A DNA stretch of 49,990 bases from Terriglobales bacterium (GTDB lineage: Bacteria; Acidobacteriota; Terriglobia; Terriglobales; Acidobacteriaceae), in assembly GCA_025936825.1 (NCBI GenBank), contig JAICSO010000028.1:1-49990 (forward strand), read 5' to 3'. The first letter of the stretch is position 1. Each line of letters starts with the position of its first letter. Position numbers and translations under genes: made by a program. Of the stretch, positions 17,481-27,375 are shown one piece after another. The notes beneath the pieces were generated by a model, which ran no database searches, was not told the DNA's origin, and saw nothing but the letters and a program-made list of their open reading frames with translations.

Positions 17481-18479
17481 TTGTCGAAATATCGCCATTG
17501 CACCGTTTCACCAGCAGAATTGTGACGTCATCTTGACTGTGCTGTGGGTCCACCAGGGACTCGAGATTCGACATCGTTTTACCAACACTATCGGCTAACG
17601 CCATGCCCAAATGGGCTTCAGGGTCGGCTGCGGCGATGGAATCGGTCAATCCATCCGTGAACAGGAGAAGGGAATCACCTGAACAAATCGTAGCTTATTC
17701 GCTTCATACTTCGCGTCGCTGAACAATCCGAGTGGCATGCCAGTCGGCTCCAGAAGCTTCAACCCTCCGTGAGCGAAGATGATTGGCGCGTTATGGCCCG
17801 CGTTCACATAAGTCAGTTCTCCCGAACTCCGGTGTAGGAGTAGGAATACCGCCGTCGCAAATCTGTCCGTCGGTGTGTGGCGGCTGAGATGTTGATTAAT
17901 CTATCTGGCCAACGCGAGCGGTTCCGCTTCGACATTCGCAATACTCCTGACCAACGCCTGTATGGTTGCCGCCAACAGCGCGGCAGCCATACCTTTGCCA
18001 GACACATCCGCGACGGCTAACAGAGTTCGGCCACCTTGGAGATCGATAACGTCAAAGTAGTCGCCGCCCACATCACGGAACGGCCGATATAACGTCTTCA
18101 TTTCGTAACCAGGAAGTTGTTCCAGAGCCTGTGGGATCAGCGTCTGCTGAATTTTCCGTGCGGCCATGCGATCGGATTCAAGTTGGGTCTTTCGGACCAA
18201 CTCCGAAGTTAAGATCCCATTCATCAGAGTATAAGCGGCATAGAAAAGGACGATGCTGACAATAAATGCATAGATCGGACTCGGCCACATGAGGGGCCAC
18301 ACAAGAGACCGTACCGCAAGGGCATAGATTGCGTATCCCCGGATCAGGATGGCGACCCAAGTAACGATGCGTTTGCTTCGCGGCATCTCGCGGGTAAAGT
18401 CGTAGAAAGCATACTGGATCGCGCTAAGGAGGGGGCCAGAAGAAGGGTCGGGCTGCACTCTGATAAAACGAAGGCGCAC
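17410..18479 (-). pseudogene. Broken RsbU/SpoIIE-type protein phosphatase
   Basis: The parts together make a membrane-anchored PP2C-like phosphatase. The first frame (18479-17901) has two to three membrane helices, a linker helix (AARKIQQTLIPQALEQLPGY) and the start of the SpoIIE domain (RDVGGDYFDVIDLQGG, LLAVADVSGKGMAAALLA). An in-frame TAG at 17898-17900 interrupts it right after EPLALAR, and reading continues in frame with AGHNAPIIFAHGGLKLLEPTG. Near 17680 a single-base shift is needed to reach LLFTDGLTDS and HSQDDVTILLVKR, the usual family end. Two lesions argue for a pseudogene rather than readthrough. Intact relatives dephosphorylate STAS proteins in sigma-factor switches. Confidence 0.85.
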
Positions 18480-18842
18480 CGGGACAGTCTAGCAAGATGC
18501 GGGTCGGGTGGGTGAAGGGCAACGCCAATTCCGTCACTCTAACTGTTGAAATATCCCCTTAGCAAGCTTGCGCTGTTCATTCGCCCAATTTGTGGACGTT
18601 GTACCCGAAATTCTATGGACTACCCCTTACCAACTCCGAGCGGATCACGGGCAAACCGGAAACTGACCAATCCGACCGAACTCCCATGCGGCCGTAAATC
18701 TGCGCCATGCCGACTTAGCAGGACTAATCCTGCCGGACAGCGCAATAGCTTCCGGATGGCCGACAAACCGCCAGGCTATCTGGAATCAACTCAGCTTTAG
18801 ACGTCTTGGCGAGAGCGAGATTTCCCAAACGTTTCTTCTTCG
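18480..18842. other. Intergenic region, nothing recognised
   Basis: About 360 bases between the start side of the broken phosphatase and the end of the winged-helix regulator. A short plus-strand frame (18546-18800) has no domain or convincing ribosome site. No RNA gene or repeat was seen. Confidence 0.5.
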
Positions 18843-20858
18843 TCAGGGTAGGCCTACGCGCCGCAGAAGATTCTTAAAGCGCTGATCCGAGCGGTATCGA
18901 TCAAAGATCGGGTCGACGGCGAGGTATCCCATCCAAACAGCCTGCTCGTCATAGGCGACTTGCAGCCATTTGAATGTGTCTTCCTTCTTGTTTAACGCAG
19001 CGTAGATCTGCGCCAAGACGTACGGGGAAACGTAACGCTTTCTTGACATTGCTTCCAGTTCGTGAGCGATTCGGAGCGCCTCGCGATTCCGCCCTGCGAC
19101 TGCCAGGGCAACTGCTACTTGCGCCCTATAGATTGGACTGTCTCCTGAGAGATCTGCCGCTTTTTTCAGTTCGTCGACAGCTTCCTTCCGCAACCCTGCT
19201 TGTACATAGTCTTCTCCGAGCAGGAGGTGAGCGGCAGCGAAGTTGGGATCGAGTTCAACGGAGCCTCGATTCTGCTGTATTGCGTGCGAGTAGTCGTGTG
19301 CCAAGTAGTAGCGGAGTCCCACCCACGTGCTGATCATAAGATTGAGGGGATCGAGTTCTAGTGCCCGCTTCGCTTCCGCAACTGCTTCGTCATGGCGGCT
19401 CCGGATAGAAAGATAGTCTCCGTACCAGTGGTGCGCGTTTGCATATTGGGGATCCAACTGCAGAGCGCGCCTGAACTCGGCTTCCGCTCCAGTCCAATCC
19501 CACCGATGGCTCATCGCCAGGCCCAAAGAGGCGTGGGCTTCGGCCGACTCTGGATTGATCTCGAGTGCTTTGCGCGCGGCGACGTAAGCTTTCGGGAGTG
19601 CCTCGGCTGGGGACTTAAATCCGTGCCACGTCAGCCCGCTGTTGCAGTCGGCCAAACCGGAATAGGCCGCGGCGTAGGTTGAATCGTTGTCGACCGCCTG
19701 CTGAAAATATTGCTCCGCTTTCTGCATGCTCTCGCCGGTTCGCTTATTCCAGTAGTAGCGACCCTTCAAGTACGCCTCGTATGCTGCCGGGCTAAGTTGC
19801 TGCGGAGTAGCCAAGCGTTTTTCCTGTTGTTCGGTAAGGGCAATGTGAATCTGGCTTGCGATGCTTCGCACGATGGAGTCCTGCACAGCCAGCACATCTT
19901 TAACTTCGCGGTCGTAACTCTCGGTCCAGATGTCCGTCTGATCCTGCGCCTGAATGAGTTCGACCGTGACGCGTACACGCCCTGACCGGCGTCGAACGCT
20001 TCCTTGGACAAGATAATCGGCGTTCAGTTCCTTACCTATTTCCTTCGCCGACAAGCTGCTCCCTTTGTACTTTGCGACAGAACTGTGGGCAACGACCGTG
20101 AGTCGATCCGGATTCAATTTCCCGGCCTGAGTGACGATGTCTTGAGTTAGGCCCTCACTGAAGAACTCTTGATCGGGATCCCGGCTCAAGTTGTCAAACG
20201 GCAGGACAGCTAAGATTGTCTTGCGCTGGAGAGCGACTGGGGCGCGCGAAGCGCGCCAGCCCCAAACCGCCAGTAATGACAGAATGCACACGACCGTCAG
20301 CGAAGTCACCCCAACGAAAAGCCAAACCCGAGCAGGCCTACGCCCCTGACGAGCAGTCTCAGTATCCGGCGACTGCCCCGCCGTGCGCTCTTGTTCTTGC
20401 TCCACCCGGCTGCGGCCTTGCAAGTGACTGTCTGGCTCCGAAACGAAACCGGGCGGACCTGTGGCAGCAGTTGATGCCTCAGGTCTTGGCGCGTCCACGG
20501 AGTGTTCTTCTTCAGAAAGAACAACAGGCGCAATGAATCGATACCCTCGTCCGGTCACGGTCTGAATAAAGCGCGGGGTTTCAGGGTCGTCCTTCAGTAC
20601 CTGGCGAACTTTGCGGATTGCACCCCTGATGCTGTTATCCGTATCCAGGAAAACGTCATTGCCCCAAATCCTGGCTACGATTTCGTCGCGACTGACAATC
20701 TCTCCGCGGCGCTCCAGCAGGAGAATCAGGATTTCCAGTGGGATACGTTCCAGCTTTAGTACGCGATCATTTCGCCGCAGCCGTCTGGGACGGAGATCGA
20801 GTTCGAAGTCTTCGCCGAACCGGATTGATTGCTGCAGTCCAATTGGCTGGGAAGTCAT
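18843..20858 (-). CDS. CadC-like winged-helix regulator with TolB-like and TPR domains
   Basis: 671 residues. Residues 10-110 form an OmpR/CadC-type winged helix (SRDEIVARIWGNDVFLDTD, then IQTVTGRGYRFIAPV). One membrane helix follows (about 180-202), so the DNA-binding part is cytoplasmic and the rest outside. Residues about 210-340 resemble the TolB-type domain (TILAVLPFDNLSRDPDQEF), and about 360-640 are TPR repeats (for example SAEAHASLGLAMSHRWDWTG). Proteins of this layout are abundant in Acidobacteria and act as membrane-bound one-component regulators. The divergent haloperoxidase-like gene 184 bases away is a possible target, by position only. Confidence 0.9.
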   Translation of the reverse strand: MTSQPIGLQQSIRFGEDFELDLRPRRLRRNDRVLKLERIPLEILILLLERRGEIVSRDEIVARIWGNDVFLDTDNSIRGAIRKVRQVLKDDPETPRFIQTVTGRGYRFIAPVVLSEEEHSVDAPRPEASTAATGPPGFVSEPDSHLQGRSRVEQEQERTAGQSPDTETARQGRRPARVWLFVGVTSLTVVCILSLLAVWGWRASRAPVALQRKTILAVLPFDNLSRDPDQEFFSEGLTQDIVTQAGKLNPDRLTVVAHSSVAKYKGSSLSAKEIGKELNADYLVQGSVRRRSGRVRVTVELIQAQDQTDIWTESYDREVKDVLAVQDSIVRSIASQIHIALTEQQEKRLATPQQLSPAAYEAYLKGRYYWNKRTGESMQKAEQYFQQAVDNDSTYAAAYSGLADCNSGLTWHGFKSPAEALPKAYVAARKALEINPESAEAHASLGLAMSHRWDWTGAEAEFRRALQLDPQYANAHHWYGDYLSIRSRHDEAVAEAKRALELDPLNLMISTWVGLRYYLAHDYSHAIQQNRGSVELDPNFAAAHLLLGEDYVQAGLRKEAVDELKKAADLSGDSPIYRAQVAVALAVAGRNREALRIAHELEAMSRKRYVSPYVLAQIYAALNKKEDTFKWLQVAYDEQAVWMGYLAVDPIFDRYRSDQRFKNLLRRVGLP

Positions 20859-21042
20859 GGGGCACGCCAGAGAAGTTGAACAATCTTACACCCCACGTCA
20901 AAAACTTAGACAGATGTGCAAGCAATGCTTGTGGTTAGCGCGACACAAACCATAACGCGGCGACACGCGACTCGCTATGGACACTGAAGTCGGAAATCGC
21001 AATCATGCCACTCACGCACACCGTGCACTCGGAGAACTAACA

Positions 21043-22311
21043 ATGAAAAAAAATTATCGCAAACCCGCAACTTTCAGGCTCTTAAGCATGTTGATGGTAA
21101 GTGTCCTGTTCGGGTCCGCAGCCGCGACAGCCGACATCGTTTCGGACTGGAACGCAATTGCCGTCAATACCGCCGTTGCCAATAAGCAGAACCCATTTGC
21201 CCAGGCGCGATACGCGGCTATCGTGCAGTTGGCTGTATTTGAAGCCGTGAACGCCATTACGGGCGAGTACCAACCATATCTTGGGACGATAACAGCGCCG
21301 CCGAGCGCTTCAGCCGATGCAGCAGCCATTCAGGCCGCGTATCACGTGCTTAACTTCTACTTCGGCCCCTCAGCCACGCTCGATGCCCAGTACGCCAATT
21401 CGATAGGCCAGATATCGAATAGTCAGGCCAAGATCGACGGCATCGCAACCGGTGACGCAGCAGCATCGGCGATGATCTCTCTGCGCGCTAACGATGGGTC
21501 GTCACCACCGCAATTTAAGGTTCCCGGCCCAGTAGTCCCAGGAGAGTGGCAGGCAACTCCGAATTGCTCCCCCGCGGGCGGAATCGCTTTTCAATGGCAA
21601 AACGTAATTCCCTTCGGAATTCAGAGTGCTAGCTCGTTTCTGCTCGGTCCGCCGCCGGCGCTGACGAGCAACGAATACGCGAAGACCTATAACGAGGTAA
21701 TGACGGTCGGCAGCGTCAACAGCACAGAGCGGCCGCAAGACCGCTCAAACGTCGCTCTCTTCTACGCCGCTGCTTCGCCAACTCAAGCGTTCAATCAGGC
21801 TGCCGTCCAGGTCGCAGAGCAACAGGGAGTGTCGCTGTCGGTAAACGCTCACGTTCTGGCCCTGGTCAATATGGCGATCAGTGACAGCCTGGTGGCTTCA
21901 TTCTTCAACAAGTATCACTACAACCTTTGGCGACCGGAGACGGCAATCCATGCGGGTGAGACCGACGGCAACCCCAGGACCGAGGCTGATCCCAACTACG
22001 TCCCGTTCATCACGACCCCGTGTTTTCCGAGCTATCCTTCAAACCACGGCAGTGCAGCCAATGCGGCGGCGGAAGTGCTGAGGCGTATTTACGGCGAAGC
22101 CGCGCATTCGATCACGTTGACGAATCCTACGGTGCCCAGCATCGTCTTGCAATACACCTCGTTTAAGCAGATCACCGATGATATTTCCGACGCGCGCGTT
22201 TACGGCGGAATACATTTTCGAACCGACCAGGAGGCTGGTGCGGACCTGGGCCGGGCCGTCGGCACAGCAGTCTACAAGAACAACTTGCGTCCTGTGCACG
22301 ATGACGACTAA
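21043..22311 (+). CDS. Exported vanadium-dependent haloperoxidase / PAP2-type enzyme
   Basis: From ATG 21043 (GGAG 9 bases upstream) the product has 422 residues and a signal peptide (to about residue 33, SAAATA|DIV). The three vanadate/phosphate-binding motifs are present: K290-x6-R297P298 (KYHYNLWRP), PSNH with H335 (SYPSNHGSAANA), and R385...H391...D (ARVYGGIHFRTD). Haloperoxidases and type 2 phosphatidate phosphatases share this site, so halide oxidation or phosphate hydrolysis are both possible; length and the KxxxxxxRP spacing favour the haloperoxidase branch. It acts outside the cytoplasm. It is divergent from the CadC-like regulator. Confidence 0.88.
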   Translation: MKKNYRKPATFRLLSMLMVSVLFGSAAATADIVSDWNAIAVNTAVANKQNPFAQARYAAIVQLAVFEAVNAITGEYQPYLGTITAPPSASADAAAIQAAYHVLNFYFGPSATLDAQYANSIGQISNSQAKIDGIATGDAAASAMISLRANDGSSPPQFKVPGPVVPGEWQATPNCSPAGGIAFQWQNVIPFGIQSASSFLLGPPPALTSNEYAKTYNEVMTVGSVNSTERPQDRSNVALFYAAASPTQAFNQAAVQVAEQQGVSLSVNAHVLALVNMAISDSLVASFFNKYHYNLWRPETAIHAGETDGNPRTEADPNYVPFITTPCFPSYPSNHGSAANAAAEVLRRIYGEAAHSITLTNPTVPSIVLQYTSFKQITDDISDARVYGGIHFRTDQEAGADLGRAVGTAVYKNNLRPVHDDD

Positions 22312-22846
22312 TTCGTCAGCGCGAAAAGCTCCCATTTGTGTCATTCGGCGGTCACCTGCCCGGTCAAATGGCACAAGAGGGAGATCACGTTCTTCTCGAA
22401 CGGTTTTCTGCTCCGACCCGAAAAGCTTTCGCATCTCTTAGTGGATAACGGGCAACCCGGAAGTTATCGGTTCGTCCGTCCGATTGGTAACGTGAAACGC
22501 GCTTCTGGTCATTGACGGCCGGCTCCCGGATTTGTCTGTAATGCGGAGTCTGTTGTAACTACATCAAAGTCGTCCAAATTTTCATCTCATTGTCCTCTGC
22601 GTAAACCGACAAAGTGAGCCGCCCGCCAGTAGTTGGTGGACATTCTTCAGGAACCCGCCTTTGCGCTCACCGACTTTGCCCTTAGGTCCACCGTTCGAAA
22701 ACCGGAAACATAGTCCTGGCGTTTTGCTAGAGTTCGCCAATGTCAGACGAGAGATCTTCCATTGATTTGCGCGAAATCGAAGGTGCACCTATGTTCTCGC
22801 TTGCGACACGGGAGAAGCACTCACCGAATCGCAGGAGAGAAGCACT
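22312..22846. other. Intergenic region before the secretion operon
   Basis: About 535 bases that should hold the promoter of the long secretion operon. No gene is supported. At about 22444-22468 there is a nested inverted repeat (GATAAC...GTTATC around CGGGCAACCCG) that could be a hairpin or protein site. I see no tRNA gene or clear attachment site that would mark the edge of a mobile element. Confidence 0.45.
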
Positions 22847-23218
22847 ATGCGGGTTTTCAGTTGCGGCGATTGGCGGCACCGTCTGGCGCTTGCGGGTTTC
22901 CTCGTAATCGTCTCGCTTCAGTTCACACCGTTGACTTCATACGCCCAGAACCTCGGACAACAACCGGCCACGGGGCAGGCCGTTCAGGGACAGACCGCCG
23001 CGCAGCCGGAAGGGGCGGTACTGAACCTTGTCAACTGGGTGGGCAATGTGATCGCGCCGGTGGGCGCCGCGCTGGCCGTCGTGATGGCTGTCATCGCTTA
23101 TTCCCAAGGCCGAGGCGTTGCGCGCTGGGCCGTTACGGCGGGTGGGCTCTTGGTCGTTTCAGGGCTTACGCGGCTGATCGAATTCTGGATCTCGAACGGA
23201 ACTGCCGGAGTTCAGTAA
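22847..23218 (+). CDS. VirB2/TrbC-like pilin subunit
   Basis: 123 residues. ATG 22847 follows AGGAGAGA (9 bases). A signal peptide (residues 1-33, cut near SYAQ) leads to a short polar stretch and two membrane helices (about 57-78 and 87-108), the layout of VirB2/TrbC major pilins of conjugation systems. The first helix begins LNLVNWVGNVIAPVGAALAV and the end is EFWISNGTAGVQ. Both segments recur in the protein at 23918, so the two are paralogues. It is the first gene of the secretion operon and would form the pilus or channel subunit. Confidence 0.78.
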   Translation: MRVFSCGDWRHRLALAGFLVIVSLQFTPLTSYAQNLGQQPATGQAVQGQTAAQPEGAVLNLVNWVGNVIAPVGAALAVVMAVIAYSQGRGVARWAVTAGGLLVVSGLTRLIEFWISNGTAGVQ

Positions 23219-23234
23219 AGGTTTGGGTCGCACA

Positions 23235-23897
23235 ATGACGCTGCCGCAAATTCTCGTCGACTTGATGAAGCTGCTCTTTGACTTGGCGGTGCCATCTGCC
23301 ATATGCACGATGGTGCTGGCAGGAATCGCATTGCGGCGGGAGGGCGGCGTCAACTTCCATACAGGCGGAGGATTTCAGCGGTGGGCGCTGTGGTCGGTGA
23401 TCTTGCTAACGCTCCCGCAGTTTCTGTCCTGGTTCACAGCGCAAGGTATCAGCATGCCGGGTCAGGGCGGAAACATCTCAAGCCTTTGGGTCGCGAGCGT
23501 CGAAGCAAGTTTTAACAGTTTCGTTACCAACATCGTGGTCGCCAAGCTCTCCCCCCTCCTCGCCGCGTTCTGCGTGCTGAAGGCGGCGCTAGATGGAGCC
23601 GAGGGCCACAACCCGCTCGGTTCCATTATCGCCGCCGTTTTTCTGCTTTCCGCGTCAGGCACAGTGCAGCTGATGCAGAGCTGGAATAGCGGCTCAGAGT
23701 TCGCGACGACCGACATGTTGACCTCGGCTTGGAACTTTTTGGCCGGGACGATTCTTCCAGAAGCGGCGGGGTTGGCAGTTGTGGGCGCCATTCTCAATTA
23801 CGTACGACACCGGCCGTTCATGCCGTTGGTGGGATCGGGGCTGGCGTTCTTGAGTGTTTCGGCCGTGTGGAAACTGGTTCAGGCCATGGTCGGCTGA
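23235..23897 (+). CDS. Polytopic membrane protein of the secretion operon
   Basis: From ATG 23235 (AAAGG upstream; TTG 23223 is an alternative) 220 residues with five to six hydrophobic helices. There is no recognisable catalytic motif. It lies between two pilin-like genes, 16 bases after the first, so it belongs to the same transcript. Size and helix content would suit a VirB2-like tandem or an inner-membrane channel part; the NWVGN motif of its neighbours is not present. Function unknown. Confidence 0.7.
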   Translation: MTLPQILVDLMKLLFDLAVPSAICTMVLAGIALRREGGVNFHTGGGFQRWALWSVILLTLPQFLSWFTAQGISMPGQGGNISSLWVASVEASFNSFVTNIVVAKLSPLLAAFCVLKAALDGAEGHNPLGSIIAAVFLLSASGTVQLMQSWNSGSEFATTDMLTSAWNFLAGTILPEAAGLAVVGAILNYVRHRPFMPLVGSGLAFLSVSAVWKLVQAMVG

Positions 23898-23917
23898 TGA
23901 GGAATGGAGGTGATCCG

Positions 23918-24373
23918 ATGAGCCTGTCAAATGGATTGCTCAACCTGACGAATTGGCTGGGCAATGTCATTATGCCGACCCTGGCCGGTCTTTTCGCCGC
24001 GGCAGCGGTTTATCAGTTCAGCAAGGGCCGCCATCACCATCAATTTGCCTATGCTGCACTGGCATCCCTGATGTGCTCTGGCTTACTTCGGGCGATGGAG
24101 TCGTTTGCCAGCCAGTCAGCATGGAACAACCCTGACCGCTACTGGATCTCGATTCTGACGTTAGTGAACTGGGTCGGCAATGTGCTCTTGCCGTTTTATG
24201 GCGTGCTCCAGGTCGTGTTGGCGGTGACCCACTACTCGGGGCTGCTGGAGCGAATGACCGTTGGAGAAGGTTGGATCAGGAATCTGGTCGCAGCGATGTG
24301 CTCGTTTGGGCTATCGGGATTGCTCAGGCTAAGCGAGTTCTGGATCCAGCACGGAACGGCCGGCGTGCCATAG
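23918..24373 (+). CDS. Double-module VirB2-like membrane protein
   Basis: From ATG 23918 (GGAGGTGAT immediately upstream) 151 residues. The protein is an internal duplication: module one starts LLNLTNWLGNVIMPTLAGLF and module two starts LTLVNWVGNVLLPFYGVLQV; each has two membrane helices. Both modules match the pilin-like protein at 22847, including the shared end EFWIQHGTAGVP versus EFWISNGTAGVQ. No signal peptide is visible. I infer a structural part of the pilus or channel derived from a pilin by fusion. The frame is open upstream to 23729 but overlaps the previous gene and lacks a ribosome site. Confidence 0.75.
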   Translation: MSLSNGLLNLTNWLGNVIMPTLAGLFAAAAVYQFSKGRHHHQFAYAALASLMCSGLLRAMESFASQSAWNNPDRYWISILTLVNWVGNVLLPFYGVLQVVLAVTHYSGLLERMTVGEGWIRNLVAAMCSFGLSGLLRLSEFWIQHGTAGVP

Positions 24374-24389
24374 GGCCGGCGTGCCATAG
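24358..24389 (+). repeat. 16-base tandem duplication at a gene end
   Basis: GGCCGGCGTGCCATAG occurs twice in direct succession; the first copy contains the stop codon of the double-module protein. It looks like a recent replication slip. It lengthens the gap before the ribosome site (AAGGAGAG) of the VirB3-like gene. Confidence 0.9.
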
Positions 24390-24403
24390 GAAGGAGAGAA
24401 GAA

Positions 24404-24736
24404 ATGGCGCTACAGGTGACACCGGTGAACCGGAATCTGCAGACACGCGTGACCTTCATGTACCTCGAATTTGAGGACCTATTCGTGGTGCTGGGAGCAG
24501 CGGCAGTAATGAATGTTGTCGGCCACTTCGTCGGTGGCGAAATCGCCGGAATGCCAATGAATCTCGTCCTGCAGTACGGCGTACCGCTGTTCGTCTTGCC
24601 GGTTTTGATGGCTTTCAAGTATGGCAAGCCGCGTGGCTACGTCCGCGACCTTGTGCTCTGGTACGCGAGGCCGCGGGCTTACTGCGCGTTGTCCGTGGAT
24701 CGAGAGATCAAGTCAGCATATTTGACAGAGGAATAA
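24404..24736 (+). CDS. VirB3/TrbD-like membrane protein
   Basis: 110 residues, ATG 24404 after AAGGAGAGAAGAA. Two close membrane helices (about 28-46 and 53-72) and a basic cytoplasmic tail fit VirB3/TrbD, the small inner-membrane partner of the VirB4 ATPase. The position directly before the virB4-like gene (2 bases apart) is the usual order and is the strongest evidence. The N-terminus TPVNRNLQTRVTFMYLEFED is also typical in style. Confidence 0.75.
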   Translation: MALQVTPVNRNLQTRVTFMYLEFEDLFVVLGAAAVMNVVGHFVGGEIAGMPMNLVLQYGVPLFVLPVLMAFKYGKPRGYVRDLVLWYARPRAYCALSVDREIKSAYLTEE

Positions 24737-24738
24737 CA

Positions 24739-27375
24739 GTGCCAACCACGCTCGCCCAACGCGAAAACAAGCTCCTGGAGCCTGCTTTGTCTGAGCAATT
24801 GCCGGTGCGCGATTACCTGGACAACGTCGTCGTCCGCACGAATGGAGCGTTCGTCGCCGGTTATGAGCTGAAGGGTCTGACCTCGTATTTTGCGGGCGAC
24901 GAGGGCCGCGATCGCGGGAAGCTGATGCTCGAAGCTCTTCTGCGCTCCCTCCCAGAGCAGAGCATGCGTGTGCAGATCAGATATGAAGTGGTTGAAGACG
25001 CAGGTGACCTGCTCGATCAATACCAGGCTGGGCAAAAGTCCGAGCGATACGAAGCCATTGAACTCGATCGTCTGCGTGTCGAGAGATGGATGACCAAAGA
25101 AGCCGCAGGCCACTACATGCGGCCCGCCCTCTATGCGTACCTGATCTGGGATCCAGTTCTTCATCGTCGGCTGGCTGGCAAACCACTCAGGCCGAAAGGC
25201 AAGCTCTTCAGCCTCTCCGCAAAGAAGTCGATTGAACGATCGCGCCAGGAACACCAGGATTTGCTAGCCGAGTTCGAGAGCTTTTTGCGAGGAGTGGAAA
25301 CCGCGCTCGAAGCCGCCGAACTTGGGGCGCGCCGGCTAAGTGATGGGGAGCTGTTTCTCGAAGCTAAGCGGGCCCTGAATCCGTTGAGGCCAGATCGACG
25401 GAGGTATCGCCGAGGCGACGACGAACTTGAATTCAAAAGTGCTCGGCAGCAACTCGCGGACATTAGCATCGTCGACGAGACTGATACATATCTGAATCTA
25501 GGCGGCATTCTGTATGCGTTTGTCAGCCTGAAAGATCTGCCGGATGCCACCTTTCCCGGAATTTTGAGAGAGCTGACTGCCCTTGATTTTCCAATCGTCT
25601 GCAACGCGCAGATCACGATTCCCGATCAAGCCAAGGTACTCAAGGGCTACAAGAGCCGGTTACGCAAGATGCAGGCGGCGCAGCGGGACGCCAATGGGGG
25701 CGTGCGTATCAACGTCGAAGCCCAGATTGCCGAAGCGCAACTCGTGCGGGTACAACAGGACATCATTTCAAGCTCCGTGAAGACCGCGAAGCTGAGCCTG
25801 GTCATCGGCACCCGTACGTCACAACCGGCAGTAACAACAGTCGATCTTGAACAAGCAGAAAGGACTCTGGACAACCGACGGCAACAACTCCTCTACGCCA
25901 TCGCTCGGATGAATGGCGCCAAAGCAGTGGCCGAGACGCTCGCAAAGAGAAGGCTTTTCTTCAGTGCGCTCCCTGCAATGGCCGATGCTGATAAGCGCGA
26001 TCAGGACTTACTGACGTCAAATGCTGCCGACCTCATTCCGGTCGAGATGCCGTGGCGGGGGACGCCTCGGTCTCCTCTCTTCTTGTTGGAGACTCCTTAC
26101 CGCCAGCTCGTCCCCTTCTCGCTGTTCGATCCCGGCTTGAGTGACGCGAACATGCTGGTCATGGCGAAATCCGGCGGCGGAAAGACCTTCATGGTTCAGC
26201 AATTTCTTTTGATGGCCGCCCGTGACAATCTCTTGATCTCGATTATCGAGCGCGGAGACTCGTATCGCCCGCTGGTCGAACTGATGGGCGGCCGGATGAT
26301 CACCATGTCGCTCGATACCAACCAGACGATCAATCCTTGGGACCTATCAGAAGGAGAGAAGGAGCCAAGTAAAGACCAGGTGGCGTTTCTCAAGAACCTG
26401 GCGCGGCACATGCTTGGCGAGGGTCGCGCTGAAGACACGGAACTCCTCAACAACCTGATCACAGAAGCGATCTTACGGACTTACAAGCGGGCGACAATCC
26501 GGCCGTCCAATCCCATCCCGACGTTTTCCGATCTGCGGGACGAACTGGCGCAATGGCGGGATGAAGACAAAAGTGAACGAGTGATGGACGAGGCCCATTT
26601 GGCGGCAATCAAGTTGCGCAGCTGGGCCAGCGAAAAAGGCGTGTATGCAAAGCTGTTCGATCGCCCCACAACGATTTCGCTCGACAGCCCTTGGTTGTTT
26701 TTCAACGTAGAACAACTGAGCGATGATCCGCGCCTGGAAACGGCGATGAGCTTGCTCATCGCCCACGCCACGGCGCAGCGGGCATCGGGGAGAGCCGGCC
26801 GGCGAAGTATCACGGTCTTGGACGAATGTTGGTTCCTGCTGGATTCGCCCGTACTCGCACCGGAAGTGGTTCAGCTTTTCCGCACGGCACGTAAACGCAA
26901 CGCCAGCGTCTGGGGCATCAGCCAGACGGCCGAGGATTTTGTCGGAACCGAGGCGAACCCAAGAGTCCACGGCGCAGGCATCGTCAAAAATACGACGACG
27001 AAGATCATCGGTCAGCAGCCGGGCGATATGACGGCACTCCGCGCACACTTGCACCTGAATGAAACGGCTCTGAACCAGGTCAAGCGCTTCAGTGCGCCGA
27101 TCAAGGGCAAGAGCGCCGATGCGTTGATTGTGATTGGGGAAAAGGCCGAAACGACACACACCATTCGGATGTCACCCACTCCGGTTGATTACTGGATCAT
27201 CACGACCTATGCGCGAGAGCGGCTATACCGGTCCTGGTGGCTGGAACGCAAACGCAGCGTGCCGAAAATTCAGGCGTACTTGGAGCTGGCAGAAAGATTT
27301 CCTGCAGGCCTAGCCGAAGTCGATCCCTTGCCTGAAGAAGTATCAGGCGAAGTAGCGAGAGGAGCGCGCGTATGA
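24739..27375 (+). CDS. virB4: VirB4-type secretion ATPase
   Basis: 878 residues, GTG start. This ATPase powers assembly of the pilus and transport through the type IV channel at the inner membrane. The N-terminal half (about 1-420) is the VirB4/CagE-type N domain. The ATPase domain has Walker A AKSGGGKTFM (Lys482) and Walker B ITVLDECWFLLD (Asp695, Glu696), with RKRNASVWGISQTAEDF as the following conserved segment. Length fits the family. It overlaps the next gene by ATGA. Confidence 0.95.
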   Translation: MPTTLAQRENKLLEPALSEQLPVRDYLDNVVVRTNGAFVAGYELKGLTSYFAGDEGRDRGKLMLEALLRSLPEQSMRVQIRYEVVEDAGDLLDQYQAGQKSERYEAIELDRLRVERWMTKEAAGHYMRPALYAYLIWDPVLHRRLAGKPLRPKGKLFSLSAKKSIERSRQEHQDLLAEFESFLRGVETALEAAELGARRLSDGELFLEAKRALNPLRPDRRRYRRGDDELEFKSARQQLADISIVDETDTYLNLGGILYAFVSLKDLPDATFPGILRELTALDFPIVCNAQITIPDQAKVLKGYKSRLRKMQAAQRDANGGVRINVEAQIAEAQLVRVQQDIISSSVKTAKLSLVIGTRTSQPAVTTVDLEQAERTLDNRRQQLLYAIARMNGAKAVAETLAKRRLFFSALPAMADADKRDQDLLTSNAADLIPVEMPWRGTPRSPLFLLETPYRQLVPFSLFDPGLSDANMLVMAKSGGGKTFMVQQFLLMAARDNLLISIIERGDSYRPLVELMGGRMITMSLDTNQTINPWDLSEGEKEPSKDQVAFLKNLARHMLGEGRAEDTELLNNLITEAILRTYKRATIRPSNPIPTFSDLRDELAQWRDEDKSERVMDEAHLAAIKLRSWASEKGVYAKLFDRPTTISLDSPWLFFNVEQLSDDPRLETAMSLLIAHATAQRASGRAGRRSITVLDECWFLLDSPVLAPEVVQLFRTARKRNASVWGISQTAEDFVGTEANPRVHGAGIVKNTTTKIIGQQPGDMTALRAHLHLNETALNQVKRFSAPIKGKSADALIVIGEKAETTHTIRMSPTPVDYWIITTYARERLYRSWWLERKRSVPKIQAYLELAERFPAGLAEVDPLPEEVSGEVARGARV

